A DNA stretch of 62,469 bases from Phycocordibacter sp964398865 (GTDB lineage Bacteria > Patescibacteriota > Minisyncoccia > Phycocordibacterales > Phycocordibacteraceae), in the NCBI GenBank assembly GCA_964398865.1, contig CAYNOO010000004.1, positions 1 to 62,469 of the forward strand, read 5' to 3'. The position numbers and the translations under genes were made by a program. The notes below the pieces were generated by a model. That model was given only the letters and a program-made list of their open reading frames with translations. It was not told the DNA's origin and did not search any database. Of this stretch, positions 17,725-26,899 are shown one piece after another; the first letter of the stretch is position 1; each line of letters begins with the position of its first letter.

Positions 17725-18243
17725 TTACGTCAGAAAAACAGTCTTTTTAACCAAATCGTAAACAGCTTCGGGACTTAAATCGTTCGTATCTATAACTATC
17801 GCCCCCGGTCTCTCACTTTTGAACTTCTCTGCGCTCTCCCATAACTCTTCGACTTTCTGTGGCGTCAACAGGCTGTCAGCGCTATAGCCTCTCTGCGCCG
17901 CTCTTTCAACGACTTTCTGTTTATCTGCAACAAGCACGAACTCGTGTATTTCAGCCCCATACTTCTGCCCTAGGGCAGTGATGGCATTAAGAATGTCGGG
18001 AGCGTCCAAAATGACTTTATCAACGATGACGCTGTTGCCCGTTTTCAGGTAGGAATCGATAGCAGAAACGGTGTACTGATACGCGAGTTTCAAACTTTCC
18101 TCTCGATGCTCTTTGTAGGCACTAATAAATCTCCGCCACACGTCAACTTCTACTAAAAGTGAAAGAGGAATCTCCCTATGGAGCTTTTCTGCGACTGTAG
18201 ATTTTCCAACTCCCGAGGGTCCGTTTATCAGTATCAATTTCAT
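17725..18243 (-). CDS. AAA/zeta-like small P-loop kinase
   Basis: 172 aa starting at MKLILINGPSGVGKST, whose Walker A GPSGVGKST begins at residue 8; an in-frame upstream extension to 18324 is coding shadow from the neighbouring gene. EVDVWRRF near 37 and SVIVDKVILD near 68 resemble chloramphenicol-phosphotransferase-like or shikimate-kinase-like small-molecule kinases. Substrate unknown. Confidence 0.72.
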   Translation of the reverse strand: MKLILINGPSGVGKSTVAEKLHREIPLSLLVEVDVWRRFISAYKEHREESLKLAYQYTVSAIDSYLKTGNSVIVDKVILDAPDILNAITALGQKYGAEIHEFVLVADKQKVVERAAQRGYSADSLLTPQKVEELWESAEKFKSERPGAIVIDTNDLSPEAVYDLVKKTVFLT

Positions 18244-18265
18244 GCGTGCCTCTTGAAATGTGCTG

Positions 18266-18808
18266 CTACTGCTGTACCTCAACGAGCGTACCCTCTGAGA
18301 AACGCAAGTACTTTGAAACGCCAACCGAAGGCATCGCGGTCATAGGTTCATCCGGCTTTCTCTCGGCGTAATTCACTATCACTTCCCCTTCTCGTATCTC
18401 AGTGGTTTGCGGTGCAATACGGTCGCCCAAAAGAACGCCGTTGGTACCCATATACCCACTGTCGGTCTTGAGAGCGGCAACAATATAATAGAACGTACCG
18501 CTTCCGCCTGTGTCTTGAGTGAGAAGGAATGCGATGTCCGATACGCCATCTTCATTCAAATCTCCTTCGGCATAGTTGCCAAAATATTTCGTCGTTACTT
18601 TCGATGCAGAGCCGGGCGCCGCTTCCATTTCGGAAATGCCGCGGGTTAATGTAATTGTCTGACCATCAATTATATAACTGACATCTTTATAGGTTGGCTG
18701 AAATCCCGTATCTCCCTGCTTTTCATTGTAGATGTATGCGTTAAGTGAAAAGAAGGCAACGACAGCAAGAACAATAAACACAACAAGACCGATGAGAATT
18801 TTTTTCAT
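18266..18808 (-). CDS. Membrane-anchored hypothetical protein with Asp-rich repeat-like motif
   Basis: 180 aa from MKKILIG. One N-terminal transmembrane/signal-anchor helix (about residues 3-25) is followed by an extracellular domain. GDLNEDGVSDIAFLL near 90 is a calcium-binding, FG-GAP-like motif. Same strand as the M23 gene upstream. I do not recognise a specific family. Confidence 0.65.
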   Translation of the reverse strand: MKKILIGLVVFIVLAVVAFFSLNAYIYNEKQGDTGFQPTYKDVSYIIDGQTITLTRGISEMEAAPGSASKVTTKYFGNYAEGDLNEDGVSDIAFLLTQDTGGSGTFYYIVAALKTDSGYMGTNGVLLGDRIAPQTTEIREGEVIVNYAERKPDEPMTAMPSVGVSKYLRFSEGTLVEVQQ

Positions 18809-18874
18809 AATCCCCATAATAACAAAATTTCCAAGTCACTGTTGGAATTCAATTCTGAAAGTCTATGAAGCGCT

Positions 18875-20212
18875 TTAATCCAGTGCTATGAGAGCCGCGC
18901 GAGTAATCACTCCCACGTACCCTGCGGCCGGCACTATTTTATGAGTAGTTTGAAAACTAATGACGGCTTTTTCTGTCGCAGGACCGAAAAAATCACTTTC
19001 ATTCCCCGGGGAGCCGACACCGGACTCCGCAATTATCACGCCGTAGTGATTCAATATTTTTTGGAGAGAGCGCACATCTTCACCACTAAGATTCCGATAC
19101 AAATCACGCGTGAACGTGGCTGAGGTCGGTGTCGTTGATGAAATCACAACAGTAGAATCGTTAAGAACGCGTGCCCGAGTCGCTGGACCAAAATATCCGC
19201 TTGCAGGAGTTATGCCGAGGGCTTGCTGGTACTCAATGAGAGCGGCTTCCGTCACAACTCCAAAATAACCCGTGGCACCCGCTGTAGCTAAACGCGAAGC
19301 GGCACTACCAACTGCCTTCTTGATAAGAAACTGCTGCAAGTTCGTCACGAGAACCCCCGAAGAGCCAAGTTTAAGATCACCCTCCGGAAGGGTGACATTT
19401 ACCACTCGGGCGATTACTGGTAAGGATGCGAGATATTCGACAATGACACTAGGAAGAGGAATATTGTTTGCGAGTGCAGCTTGAAATATATCTCTGAAAT
19501 TCAATACGACTAGCGCACCTAAAGCGCTTGGATCTGCAGTTTGGGTCAGAATTTTAGATAGATAGGATATTTTTTCTTGAGAAGTAAATTCTCGGGTCAG
19601 TCGCGGGAACGGGTCAGTCGCACTCCTGTCATGGCGTATTTCAAAATGAAGGTGCGCAGGTCCGCCGGCTGCGTTGCCAGTGTTTCCCACGTAACCGATA
19701 AGAGACCCAGTGTCCAACACCGTTCCTGTTGTTACTCCTTCGCCCACTTTATCAAGATGCATGTAGACGAATGTTTCTCCTCCGGGATTTGCCGTATATA
19801 CATAGTTGCCTTCTGTCTCTCCCGTACCTGTTCGAAAGACGACCGCAGCGGTTGGAGACACTATCGGCGTACCCTTTACTGCCATAATGTCTTCTCCTTC
19901 ATGGGTGCGACCGCCCGAGCGTGGGTCGCCGAAGTTTGGCGACAGGTCTTTTATTTCAACACCGAAGAGAACCGGCATAGCGACCGAAAGAACGGCAGTA
20001 CTGTCGAGAGCGTTTATTTTTTTCTGAATTTCACTCGACTGCCCTCGCCACCCTCGTATCCGCTCCTGGCGAGCAGAGCCAGTTTCAGACGCACCTTCGT
20101 TCACTAAGCCATCAGGAGTGCTCGGCGTCGTAGTCGCCGCAAGAGAAAAAATAGGAGCCGCTATCACACTCCCCAGTAAAAAAAGTAGCAGAAAAAACCT
20201 TGTTTGTTTCAC
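18875..20212 (-). CDS. Exported M23 peptidase with two peptidoglycan-binding domains
   Basis: 445 aa. A signal peptide ends near residue 25. The M23 zinc-peptidase core lies near 90-205: HEGED carries the first His/Asp ligands, and HLHFEIR the catalytic and ligand His residues. A linker of about 80 residues follows, then two PG_binding_1 domains (about 280-350 and 365-440: LQQFLIKK...TGYFGVVTEAALIEYQ and LQKILNHYGV...DFFGPATEKAVISFQ). It would cleave or remodel peptidoglycan outside the membrane. Confidence 0.88.
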   Translation of the reverse strand: MKQTRFFLLLFLLGSVIAAPIFSLAATTTPSTPDGLVNEGASETGSARQERIRGWRGQSSEIQKKINALDSTAVLSVAMPVLFGVEIKDLSPNFGDPRSGGRTHEGEDIMAVKGTPIVSPTAAVVFRTGTGETEGNYVYTANPGGETFVYMHLDKVGEGVTTGTVLDTGSLIGYVGNTGNAAGGPAHLHFEIRHDRSATDPFPRLTREFTSQEKISYLSKILTQTADPSALGALVVLNFRDIFQAALANNIPLPSVIVEYLASLPVIARVVNVTLPEGDLKLGSSGVLVTNLQQFLIKKAVGSAASRLATAGATGYFGVVTEAALIEYQQALGITPASGYFGPATRARVLNDSTVVISSTTPTSATFTRDLYRNLSGEDVRSLQKILNHYGVIIAESGVGSPGNESDFFGPATEKAVISFQTTHKIVPAAGYVGVITRAALIALD

Positions 20213-20278
20213 ACGTACCTATGATGACGTCTCTCAAACCCCAGTCTTACAGATATAATCACCCGCCTCCTGAACATG

Positions 20279-20312
20279 AAAAAACCGCCACACGTCCGTG
20301 GCGGTTTTTTCG
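20279..20312 (-). terminator. Rho-independent terminator
   Basis: A-run, 8-bp GC-rich stem (CCGCCACA... TGTGGCGG type) and T-run at 20285-20312. It works in the minus direction after the PKD/Fn3 gene and is symmetrical enough to act both ways. Confidence 0.8.
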
Positions 20313-20332
20313 AGAAATAAACACCTCTCCTG

Positions 20333-21709
20333 CTACATGTTCAACGTAGTCAGTGAGAATTGAGAGGTAGCTGTTGCGTTACCATCTGCATTCTTTGACT
20401 TGATGATGAAGTAGTACGTGGTACCTGCGGCAAGATTATTCGCGGTGAGCGAATGATTTGTCGACAGAGTACCGTCAGAGAGAGCTGTTGTGTTTACCCC
20501 ACCGATGACTACTGGGGATGACGCAGAATAGTAGACCTCAGAGTTGGCAGCCACATCAGTGCTCCAATTGAGCGTGATGTGCTCGCTTCCAACAAGCGCG
20601 GTTATGCCACTCAGCACTGGAGCCGCTTGTGCCTCTGGATTCACGACAACGCTGGTCTTCGCCGTTGCGGTCAAGCCCGTATCATCCTTCACCGTAAAGG
20701 TGATGGTGTAGGTGCCGGCGGCAGCATACGTGTGAGTGAACGTTGATACTTGAGTGAAGGGCTCTGATTGAGCGAGCGCCATCATACGTGCTGCTCCGCT
20801 ATCACCCCAATCCACCGAGTATGACAATGAGCCATTCTCAGGGTCGGATGCGTTCACGGTCCAGGTGCCTTCCGTATTCACTGTGAGCGTTACTGGTCCT
20901 TCTACCTTACTAATTGAAGGAGCACTGCTTGGTGCGGCTGGAGTAGCGAAGGAAGATATGTTCGACTTAGCTATGTTGCCAGCAGCATCCTTGGATTGCA
21001 CGTAGAAGTAGTACGTCGTACCCGGGCTGAGCCGATTCAGGTTAATCTTGTGCTTAAGAACACGAGCACGCTCCGTCTCTGAGAATGCTGACGATGGGTT
21101 AACATCCGCTGATAAGCTATAGAAGACCGTTGAATCGCCCCTGACATTAGTCGCCCAACTGATGCTTGCGTGATTCTGATTTACTGCCGTGGCATTAACA
21201 TCCGAAACAGCAATAACAGGAGGCTGATCACTTGCAATCACGTGCACAGTGGCGGAAGAGGAACTGGAAAGTCCTGCTTCATCCTTGACCGTGAATTTCA
21301 CCGTGTAGGTGCCTGGCGACGTATAGGCATGCGTGAACGAGGACTCCTGCACGAAGCTCTGGGCTCCTAGCGAGAAGAGCGACTTCAACATCTGATCACC
21401 CCAATCCACCGAGTATGACAATGAGCCATTCTCAGGGTCGGATGCGTTCACGGTCCAGGTGCCAGTCGCATCCACAGTCAAAACCGTCGGAGCGGTTATA
21501 CCGGAAATAGAAGGCGGAAGGTTACGATTTGTGGTGTCGGCTAGAGCAACTTTCGTCTTTACTCCAGCACCAAACCAGCTCGCGAAGTTAGCGAATATAC
21601 CACCACGCTGCCCCTGATTGGCACTCGCTGCGAAGCTTGCAGATGGTGCAAGAATCATAGACAGGATAAGAGCTGAACCTGCAATTAGTGACGTGTATCT
21701 ATGTTTCAT
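20333..21709 (-). CDS. Exported PKD/fibronectin-III repeat protein
   Basis: 458 aa from MKHRYTSLIAG; the upstream in-frame extension to 21847 has no secretion character before this Met. A signal peptide ends at SASFAA. The mature part is a tandem of two PKD-like plus Fn3-like modules: SGITAPTVLTVDATGTWTV...WGD, then ISWATNVRGDSTVFYS; and VEGPVTLTVNTEGTWTV...WGD, then LNWSTDVAANSEVYYS. The PKD modules share 69 bp of identical DNA. A surface adhesion or structural role is likely. The terminator lies just downstream. Confidence 0.85.
   Translation of the reverse strand: MKHRYTSLIAGSALILSMILAPSASFAASANQGQRGGIFANFASWFGAGVKTKVALADTTNRNLPPSISGITAPTVLTVDATGTWTVNASDPENGSLSYSVDWGDQMLKSLFSLGAQSFVQESSFTHAYTSPGTYTVKFTVKDEAGLSSSSSATVHVIASDQPPVIAVSDVNATAVNQNHASISWATNVRGDSTVFYSLSADVNPSSAFSETERARVLKHKINLNRLSPGTTYYFYVQSKDAAGNIAKSNISSFATPAAPSSAPSISKVEGPVTLTVNTEGTWTVNASDPENGSLSYSVDWGDSGAARMMALAQSEPFTQVSTFTHTYAAAGTYTITFTVKDDTGLTATAKTSVVVNPEAQAAPVLSGITALVGSEHITLNWSTDVAANSEVYYSASSPVVIGGVNTTALSDGTLSTNHSLTANNLAAGTTYYFIIKSKNADGNATATSQFSLTTLNM
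20801..20869. repeat. 69-bp perfect repeat within PKD/Fn3 gene, copy A
   Basis: Identical to 21395-21463. It encodes the core of the PKD module (ending in the WTVNASDPENGS segment and the following WGD). Exact identity at synonymous sites implies recent duplication or conversion. Confidence 0.95.
21395..21463. repeat. 69-bp perfect repeat within PKD/Fn3 gene, copy B
   Basis: Second copy of the 69-bp identical segment, in the same reading frame as copy A. Confidence 0.95.
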
Positions 21710-21858
21710 GTTTGAGTTGTTATTTTTTAATGTATTTAGTAACGCTGATAAAGATGCGCAGAAATCTTCAATTGATATGTTGATACGACCCTGCGCTACG
21801 TTTAACAAAAGCACACGGACAATGAAAATCCCATGAGACGAGAACACGAGGGCGATTA

Positions 21859-22314
21859 TTAATTTGTATGACTGGTCTGAAACACCCTATGGATTTCTAC
21901 GACGAGACCAACTACCCGCCCAAACAAAGTGCCGAATATACCCGCAAGGAGATATGCGGTTACTGATACGGGAGAAAAATCATGTAAGAAAGTTCTGAGA
22001 CCAATTTCAAAAGCGATATATAAACCCAAAGTTACGTACCCTACCGTACCCATCCTCCCTGTTTGCACAACTTCGTCTTCCTCATTCCAATTGACAACGT
22101 TCATGCGCGAAAAGATATAGAGACCCAACAAAAACCCAATACCTGAAAGTGCCGCTGCAACCAGCCAATCTGCGTCTCTGAAAATAATATTGAAGAGAAC
22201 CACTCCTAAAAGAACGAGTGAGATGAAAAAGAGCATCCGAATCTGAAAGATAAGTTTCTTGTGGAGTTTTCCTTCTTGCCGCAATATTCCGACTTCTCTG
22301 AAAAAATGAATCAT
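21859..22314 (-). CDS. Four-helix membrane protein, unknown function
   Basis: 151 aa. Hydrophobic segments near 27-45, 50-68, 90-110 and 118-140 with short polar loops (e.g. NWNEEDEVVQTGRMGT). No catalytic motif visible and no family recognised. It is upstream of the PKD/Fn3 gene on the same strand, with about 150 bp between. Confidence 0.6.
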   Translation of the reverse strand: MIHFFREVGILRQEGKLHKKLIFQIRMLFFISLVLLGVVLFNIIFRDADWLVAAALSGIGFLLGLYIFSRMNVVNWNEEDEVVQTGRMGTVGYVTLGLYIAFEIGLRTFLHDFSPVSVTAYLLAGIFGTLFGRVVGLVVEIHRVFQTSHTN

Positions 22315-22367
22315 TCTTTCATTGTAGCAAAACCCTCTTTTGAAACGGGTTCTGATACTATGAGCGT

Positions 22368-22709
22368 ATGAAAACGTATACAGGTGGATGCCACTGCAAG
22401 GCGGTGCGCTACGAAGTTGAAACGGATTTGGGGAAAGTGCTCACCTGCAACTGCTCGCACTGTGAGGCGAAGGGGCTCCTCTTGAACTTTGTGGATAAAG
22501 ACAAATTCAAACTGCTTTCAGGAAAAGAACACCTGACCGATTATCGATTTAACAAGAAAGCCATCCGCCATCTGTTTTGCAACATCTGCGGAACACAATC
22601 ATTCTCGGAGGGTGTTGAGTTTCCGAAAGTGGCTATAAATGTCCGCTGCCTCGATGGCATCGATATCGCTGCGCTTACTCTCACGCCTTACAACGGAAAG
22701 GAATACTAG
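22368..22709 (+). CDS. GFA/CENP-V-fold zinc protein
   Basis: 113 aa. Zinc ligands of the glutathione-dependent formaldehyde-activating (GFA) family are visible: GGCHCKAVRYE, TCNCSHCEAKG and HLFCNICGTQSF. Despite the family name, most members have unknown substrates. No SD; a TACTAT -10-like box lies 8 bp before the ATG. It overlaps the next gene tail-to-tail by 4 bp. Confidence 0.85.
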   Translation: MKTYTGGCHCKAVRYEVETDLGKVLTCNCSHCEAKGLLLNFVDKDKFKLLSGKEHLTDYRFNKKAIRHLFCNICGTQSFSEGVEFPKVAINVRCLDGIDIAALTLTPYNGKEY

Positions 22710-22972
22710 CTATCCTTCGTATCGTCATTCCCCCACTGCCAACGGGGTTGCTCTCCCGTCAGCCAAGCAATGAGCGTCAGAAGCAACCCCGCCCCTAGTG
22801 TTTCTATAAGAAATGGGCGGACCGTATCGCTTACAGAGTGAGAATGAGTATCGAGACGTAGAAAGTTCCAAATCGTAAAGGCTATAAACCCTGCAAGAAT
22901 CAGCCATGCTTGCCATGTTGCTGGATACCAACCCCACCCGTACGTTTTCCTTTTGAACCAAAGATGCTTCAT
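22706..22972 (-). CDS. Small two-helix membrane protein
   Basis: 88 aa with the N-terminal block YGWGWYPATWQAWL and two transmembrane helices (about 20-40 and 55-72). The GWGWxPATWQxW pattern is recognisable as a conserved bacterial small-membrane-protein family of unknown function. Convergent with the GFA gene. Confidence 0.65.
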   Translation of the reverse strand: MKHLWFKRKTYGWGWYPATWQAWLILAGFIAFTIWNFLRLDTHSHSVSDTVRPFLIETLGAGLLLTLIAWLTGEQPRWQWGNDDTKDS

Positions 22973-23095
22973 TCATAGTAAGTGTAACAAAGACAGCGCT
23001 TTACTAGAGTAACAGCATGAAGCAGCGTAGGTCTTCAGGATATCTTCATAGTTCGTGACGCATACTCTAACTACGACTACCTGGCTATAGCTCCC

Positions 23096-25129
23096 ATGCT
23101 CAATTTCAAAAAAAATAAAGTGCTCAAAGCAATACTGGGATCCTCAGAAGAGGGTACCGCTGTATTTAGCGCTGACCACACACTACTCTTTCTCAATGCA
23201 GCAATGACTAGCGCAACAGGCGACAATGCGACCGATATAGGTAATTCCAGCGAGAATCTCGCAAAGAAGCACCAAATAGTCACCATGGAGGGCGATTCGC
23301 TCAAACCGGAAGATTTTCCTATCAGCCGCGCGCTTAGAGGTGAGGAGACTCACAATGAACCATATGTATATATAGACTTGGACGGACGACATCGATGGCT
23401 TTCGGTTTCGTGCGTATGTATCAGAGACGAAACGGGCGCCCTTGTGTATGTAGTCAAGACCGTTCACGATGTCTGGCACATCAACTCATGCGAAGACAGG
23501 CTTCAGTTCATGCTAGGATCGGCAAAAATTCTTTCTAAGAAAATTGATTTTCGCACATGGCTTTTAGAAAAAGCAAAACTGACAGTTCCATCGCTCGCCG
23601 ACTGGTGCGCTATAGATGTCTTGAACGAGCACGGCGGCTTAGAGCGTATCGCAGTGATTCACCAAGACTCGAAGATGACCGACTATCTTTTTGAATTTGA
23701 GAAACGTTTTCCCACAACCGAAAAAAACTCAGCAGATCTCTATACCGTCATCAGGACAGGCGAAGCACAATTGGTACCTGTTGTAACCGATGAAACAACG
23801 CGGCAAGGCGCACGGTCACCTGAACATCTTGCGGCAATGCAGCGACTGGGATTGAAATCACTCATGATCATTCCCATTTTTGCACGCGGCAAAACACTTG
23901 GTGCGCTCTCGCTTGGGTACACAGACTCCGGTCGTGTGTACACGAAGGAGGACTCCGAGTTCTTCAGAGAGTTTTGCAATGACCTCGGTATCGTACTTGA
24001 GAACGGTCGCCTTGACGATGAAATAGCCGACCGCGATAAAGCTAAAGATCTCTTCCTGGCTTCCCTCTCGCACGAACTCCGGAACCCCTTGGCGCCCATC
24101 AAGAGCGCTCTCGAGCTTCTTAAACTGCGTGAGACTACCACTGATGTGCGCGAGGAATTGGACGTAATCGAACACCAATTCGATCATCTCGCGAAACTCC
24201 TCGGAGATCTTCTTGATGTCACACGCTTCACGCAGGCAAAGATTGAAATCGTGCCCCAAACCCTAGAGTTGCGTAAGCTCGTGGAGCGCGCGCTTAAAGC
24301 GAGCGAGGGCTTGTTGCATGCCTCTGACATCACCCTCCATGTTACCTATCCGAGTACGCCCTTACCCGTATGGGCGGACGACACGCGACTCGAGCAAGCC
24401 ATAACGAACGTGATGAACAACGCCGTCAAGTTTACACCTTCCGGCGGCTCCATCTGGGTAGATTTGTTAAAAGAAGGAGAATCTGCAGTCCTTAAGATTC
24501 GCGACAACGGAGCCGGCATACATCACAGCGACTTGCCTAATATCTTTGAAATGTATTATCGGGGAAACAATAGCAACAATACGAGCGGACTCGGCATCGG
24601 GCTTCTGCTCGTGCAGAAGATAGTAGAATTGCATCGGGGTACAATTTCGGCAGCAAGCGAAGGAATAGGTAGAGGGAGTGAATTTGTTATTAAGCTCCCC
24701 ATCACGGATATCCGGAGCTTCCCGTCCGAGCCCGCATCACACGGAAGCGCGAGTAAAATGAGCGGACGCGTGCTTATAGTTGATGACAACGTGCTAGCCG
24801 CAGACTCGCTCACTAAACTCTTAAATAGGTTGGGCGCACACGCGGAAGCGCGCTACTCGGGCAAAGATGCCCTTCTCCATGAGAGGCTTTCTGCTTTCGA
24901 TATCATTATTCTTGATATCGGCATGCCGCACATGGATGGATACAAGGTCGTCCAGGCTCTCCGTGCTCGCGGCGTGCAGGTGCCTATTGTCGCACTCACC
25001 GGATACGGTCTTTCGGAAGACAAGCAGAAAGCCCTCGATGCTGGTTTTACCGCACACCTCACAAAACCTATCAGCATCAAGGAACTCGACGAAACCTTCA
25101 AAGAGTTTCTGCCTCCAATACTAATTTGA
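23096..25129 (+). CDS. Hybrid sensor histidine kinase / response regulator
   Basis: 677 aa, no transmembrane segments, so a cytosolic sensor. Order: PAS domain (about 10-130, with DGRHRWLSVSCVCIRDETGALVYVV split across its end), GAF domain (about 140-305), HisKA with LSHELRNPLAP (phospho-His near 325), HATPase_c (NNAVKFT, GAGIHHSDL, LGIGLLLVQ, about 440-545), then a C-terminal receiver domain (VLIVDDN, phospho-Asp in IILDIGMP near 605, switch Thr and Lys in ALTG and TKP). No separate output regulator is nearby. The ATG follows a TATAGC box closely, suggesting a leaderless or nearly leaderless mRNA. Confidence 0.92.
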   Translation: MLNFKKNKVLKAILGSSEEGTAVFSADHTLLFLNAAMTSATGDNATDIGNSSENLAKKHQIVTMEGDSLKPEDFPISRALRGEETHNEPYVYIDLDGRHRWLSVSCVCIRDETGALVYVVKTVHDVWHINSCEDRLQFMLGSAKILSKKIDFRTWLLEKAKLTVPSLADWCAIDVLNEHGGLERIAVIHQDSKMTDYLFEFEKRFPTTEKNSADLYTVIRTGEAQLVPVVTDETTRQGARSPEHLAAMQRLGLKSLMIIPIFARGKTLGALSLGYTDSGRVYTKEDSEFFREFCNDLGIVLENGRLDDEIADRDKAKDLFLASLSHELRNPLAPIKSALELLKLRETTTDVREELDVIEHQFDHLAKLLGDLLDVTRFTQAKIEIVPQTLELRKLVERALKASEGLLHASDITLHVTYPSTPLPVWADDTRLEQAITNVMNNAVKFTPSGGSIWVDLLKEGESAVLKIRDNGAGIHHSDLPNIFEMYYRGNNSNNTSGLGIGLLLVQKIVELHRGTISAASEGIGRGSEFVIKLPITDIRSFPSEPASHGSASKMSGRVLIVDDNVLAADSLTKLLNRLGAHAEARYSGKDALLHERLSAFDIIILDIGMPHMDGYKVVQALRARGVQVPIVALTGYGLSEDKQKALDAGFTAHLTKPISIKELDETFKEFLPPILI

Positions 25130-25147
25130 GCAAAGTGGCTTTTTCGA

Positions 25148-25825
25148 TCAGGTTTTCAAGATCTCCGTAGTGAGCGCGCCGCCACAGTACTGAGTTACTA
25201 GCCTCGCGAGTTCTCTCGTCGCTTCCTCGACGAGGGGCGCTCCAGTCGGGGGTACAGCATCAATTACAATGACGGCGTTCACGGTCCCCTCTGTCATTTT
25301 TGTTCTCTCCGCCTCCCGCCAATTCCATCGTCTGCAGATTACTCCACTATCATCCTTGTAAATCACTTCTCCGACTTTAGGGGGTTCGTTTTCTATACCA
25401 CCTAGTCGGATGAATTCTTCTGTACCGAGAGCGGTTGCAAGGTGTAAATCTCCCTTGATAGCGTCCGTATTCTCTCCCCCTACAGGCAGCACATATTTGA
25501 GTGAGATGTAGTTATACAAATCAACAAGAGTATTTATCCGTGGCAGTATTGCACCCTTAAGCGCTCGACGCACCAGTGCTTCTGCAGAACATCGGTATTC
25601 ATGCGGGTCAGAGCCGAATTTTTTGTATGTCTGTCTCCATGCGGCAATGAAAGGATGCTTGGATGGAGACTCAAACTCTGCGAAAGATTCACGAACCGAT
25701 GCCGAAACTTCTTCGAGTAGAGCACCGACCTCCGGAATCTGTTTTGTATTATCTACGCCGCTAGCATAAATCACCCCGATAATCGGACTGAATTGTTCTT
25801 GAACTTCTTTTTGGATTAGGAGATT
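25148..25825 (-). CDS. Free-standing B3/B4 (PheT-type tRNA-editing) domain protein
   Basis: 225 aa from MNLLIQ. It matches the B3/4 domain of phenylalanyl-tRNA synthetase beta, with the block HPFIAAWRQTYKKFGSDPHEYRCSAEALVRR split near 60-90, then YNYISLKYVLPVGGENTD and DLHLATALGTEEF. In PheT this domain edits mischarged Tyr-tRNA; stand-alone homologues have no firm function. Convergent with the kinase gene. Confidence 0.8.
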   Translation of the reverse strand, partial: NLLIQKEVQEQFSPIIGVIYASGVDNTKQIPEVGALLEEVSASVRESFAEFESPSKHPFIAAWRQTYKKFGSDPHEYRCSAEALVRRALKGAILPRINTLVDLYNYISLKYVLPVGGENTDAIKGDLHLATALGTEEFIRLGGIENEPPKVGEVIYKDDSGVICRRWNWREAERTKMTEGTVNAVIVIDAVPPTGAPLVEEATRELARLVTQYCGGALTTEILKT

Positions 25826-25893
25826 CATAAATATCATCCGCTTTTTACTAACATCCTTGGTTTCGAATTTGTCTCAGTGAAACCTTCAGAACT

Positions 25894-26256
25894 TTATGCA
25901 CCCAATACAAACCGAGCGAGAATACCTATTGCCGCGCCGACACTCAAAATGGCAATAACAATACTGAGGCGTTTCACCACGCTCACATTTTTTATATGGA
26001 GGAAATACGCGAGCATAAGTAACACAAAAAAGTAGGAGGCACTCATAAAATACCAGTCAAAAATTTGCAGGAACGCGCGCCAAAAAGCTGAGATGCCCGC
26101 ATTATTCAATACATGCTCCTGTAGCCAAAAGTGAAGTGCGTCTGTGGGGTCGGGAGCGAGCTCGCCCAAAAATGCGCCGAGCAAGAAAATCCCCACAGGA
26201 GTCTTAAGGAACTTCTCTTCGGACTTAAACCATCTCTTAGCATGCTCAAATTTCAT
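25894..26256 (-). CDS. Small membrane protein, unknown function
   Basis: About 120 aa from MKFEHAKRW (26289 is an alternative start). Helices near 22-40, 62-85 and 98-118; W-rich N-terminus (HFWLQEHVL). No recognised family. Confidence 0.55.
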   Translation of the reverse strand: MKFEHAKRWFKSEEKFLKTPVGIFLLGAFLGELAPDPTDALHFWLQEHVLNNAGISAFWRAFLQIFDWYFMSASYFFVLLMLAYFLHIKNVSVVKRLSIVIAILSVGAAIGILARFVLGA

Positions 26257-26307
26257 ATAAAGAGTATATATCCCAAAATGACTCCTCATCTGGGAGTAAG
26301 TTGGAAC

Positions 26308-26817
26308 CTATAACGTCTGAATCAAAGTCTTTGCTTCCCCAGGGTTCCTCAATCGTATGATTTTTTCAGCGTGTGACATTTGCTTGAGAAACTTATTCAA
26401 GTGATACACCTCCTTTTTGTCCCACACGCGCTTTAGGAAATCAAAACTAAACTTTTCCGGAGAGCCTTGCAGTTCTGGGCGCGGATTCTTGTGATGCTTT
26501 AGCCAACGCATGATGTATCTCCACGCTGCGACAGAAGACGAGTAATCCAGATAGATAATGGAATCTGCGCTATTAAGCACAGCATCAAAGGCATTCTTAT
26601 CTATAAAGCCTTCAATGATCCATGTTTCCTTCAGACTTATCTCTTTAAGCTGCCTCAAGGTCTCCTCGTTGCCTATGTAGTTCCAGCCAGACTTCCACAT
26701 GACCGTGTCGATATGCGTGACTGGGAGACCAGTTTTATCGGCAAGTTTCCTCGCGAATATTGATTTTCCCGAGGCGCTAACGCCAACAACTGCGATTCTT
26801 TTTCCAAGATTGTTCAT
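26308..26817 (-). CDS. FlaR-like / adenylate-kinase-like P-loop protein
   Basis: 169 aa from MNNLGKRIAVVG; the in-frame upstream extension is not supported. Walker A GVSASGKS near residue 12, LPVTHIDTVMWKSGW near 31 and WIIEGFIDK near 65 match the topology-modulation (FlaR)/adenylate kinase-like group. It probably phosphorylates a nucleotide or small molecule; substrate unknown. Confidence 0.78.
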   Translation of the reverse strand: MNNLGKRIAVVGVSASGKSIFARKLADKTGLPVTHIDTVMWKSGWNYIGNEETLRQLKEISLKETWIIEGFIDKNAFDAVLNSADSIIYLDYSSSVAAWRYIMRWLKHHKNPRPELQGSPEKFSFDFLKRVWDKKEVYHLNKFLKQMSHAEKIIRLRNPGEAKTLIQTL

Positions 26818-26853
26818 CGCGCTTATTAGAACACAAAAAAACATCGAGCCGCC

Positions 26854-26888
26854 GGACTTGAGCTAGAACCCTGGCGTTAAGCCCTGCT
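26854..26888 (+). repeat. Imperfect direct repeat, left of the DUF4268 gene
   Basis: GGACTTGAGCTAGAACC at 26854-26870 matches 27874-27890 in 15 of 17 positions, and the similarity continues weakly (TTAAGCCCTGC versus CTAAGACCCGC). The two copies bracket exactly one gene. Confidence 0.6.
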
Positions 26889-26899
26889 TGCTCCCTCCT

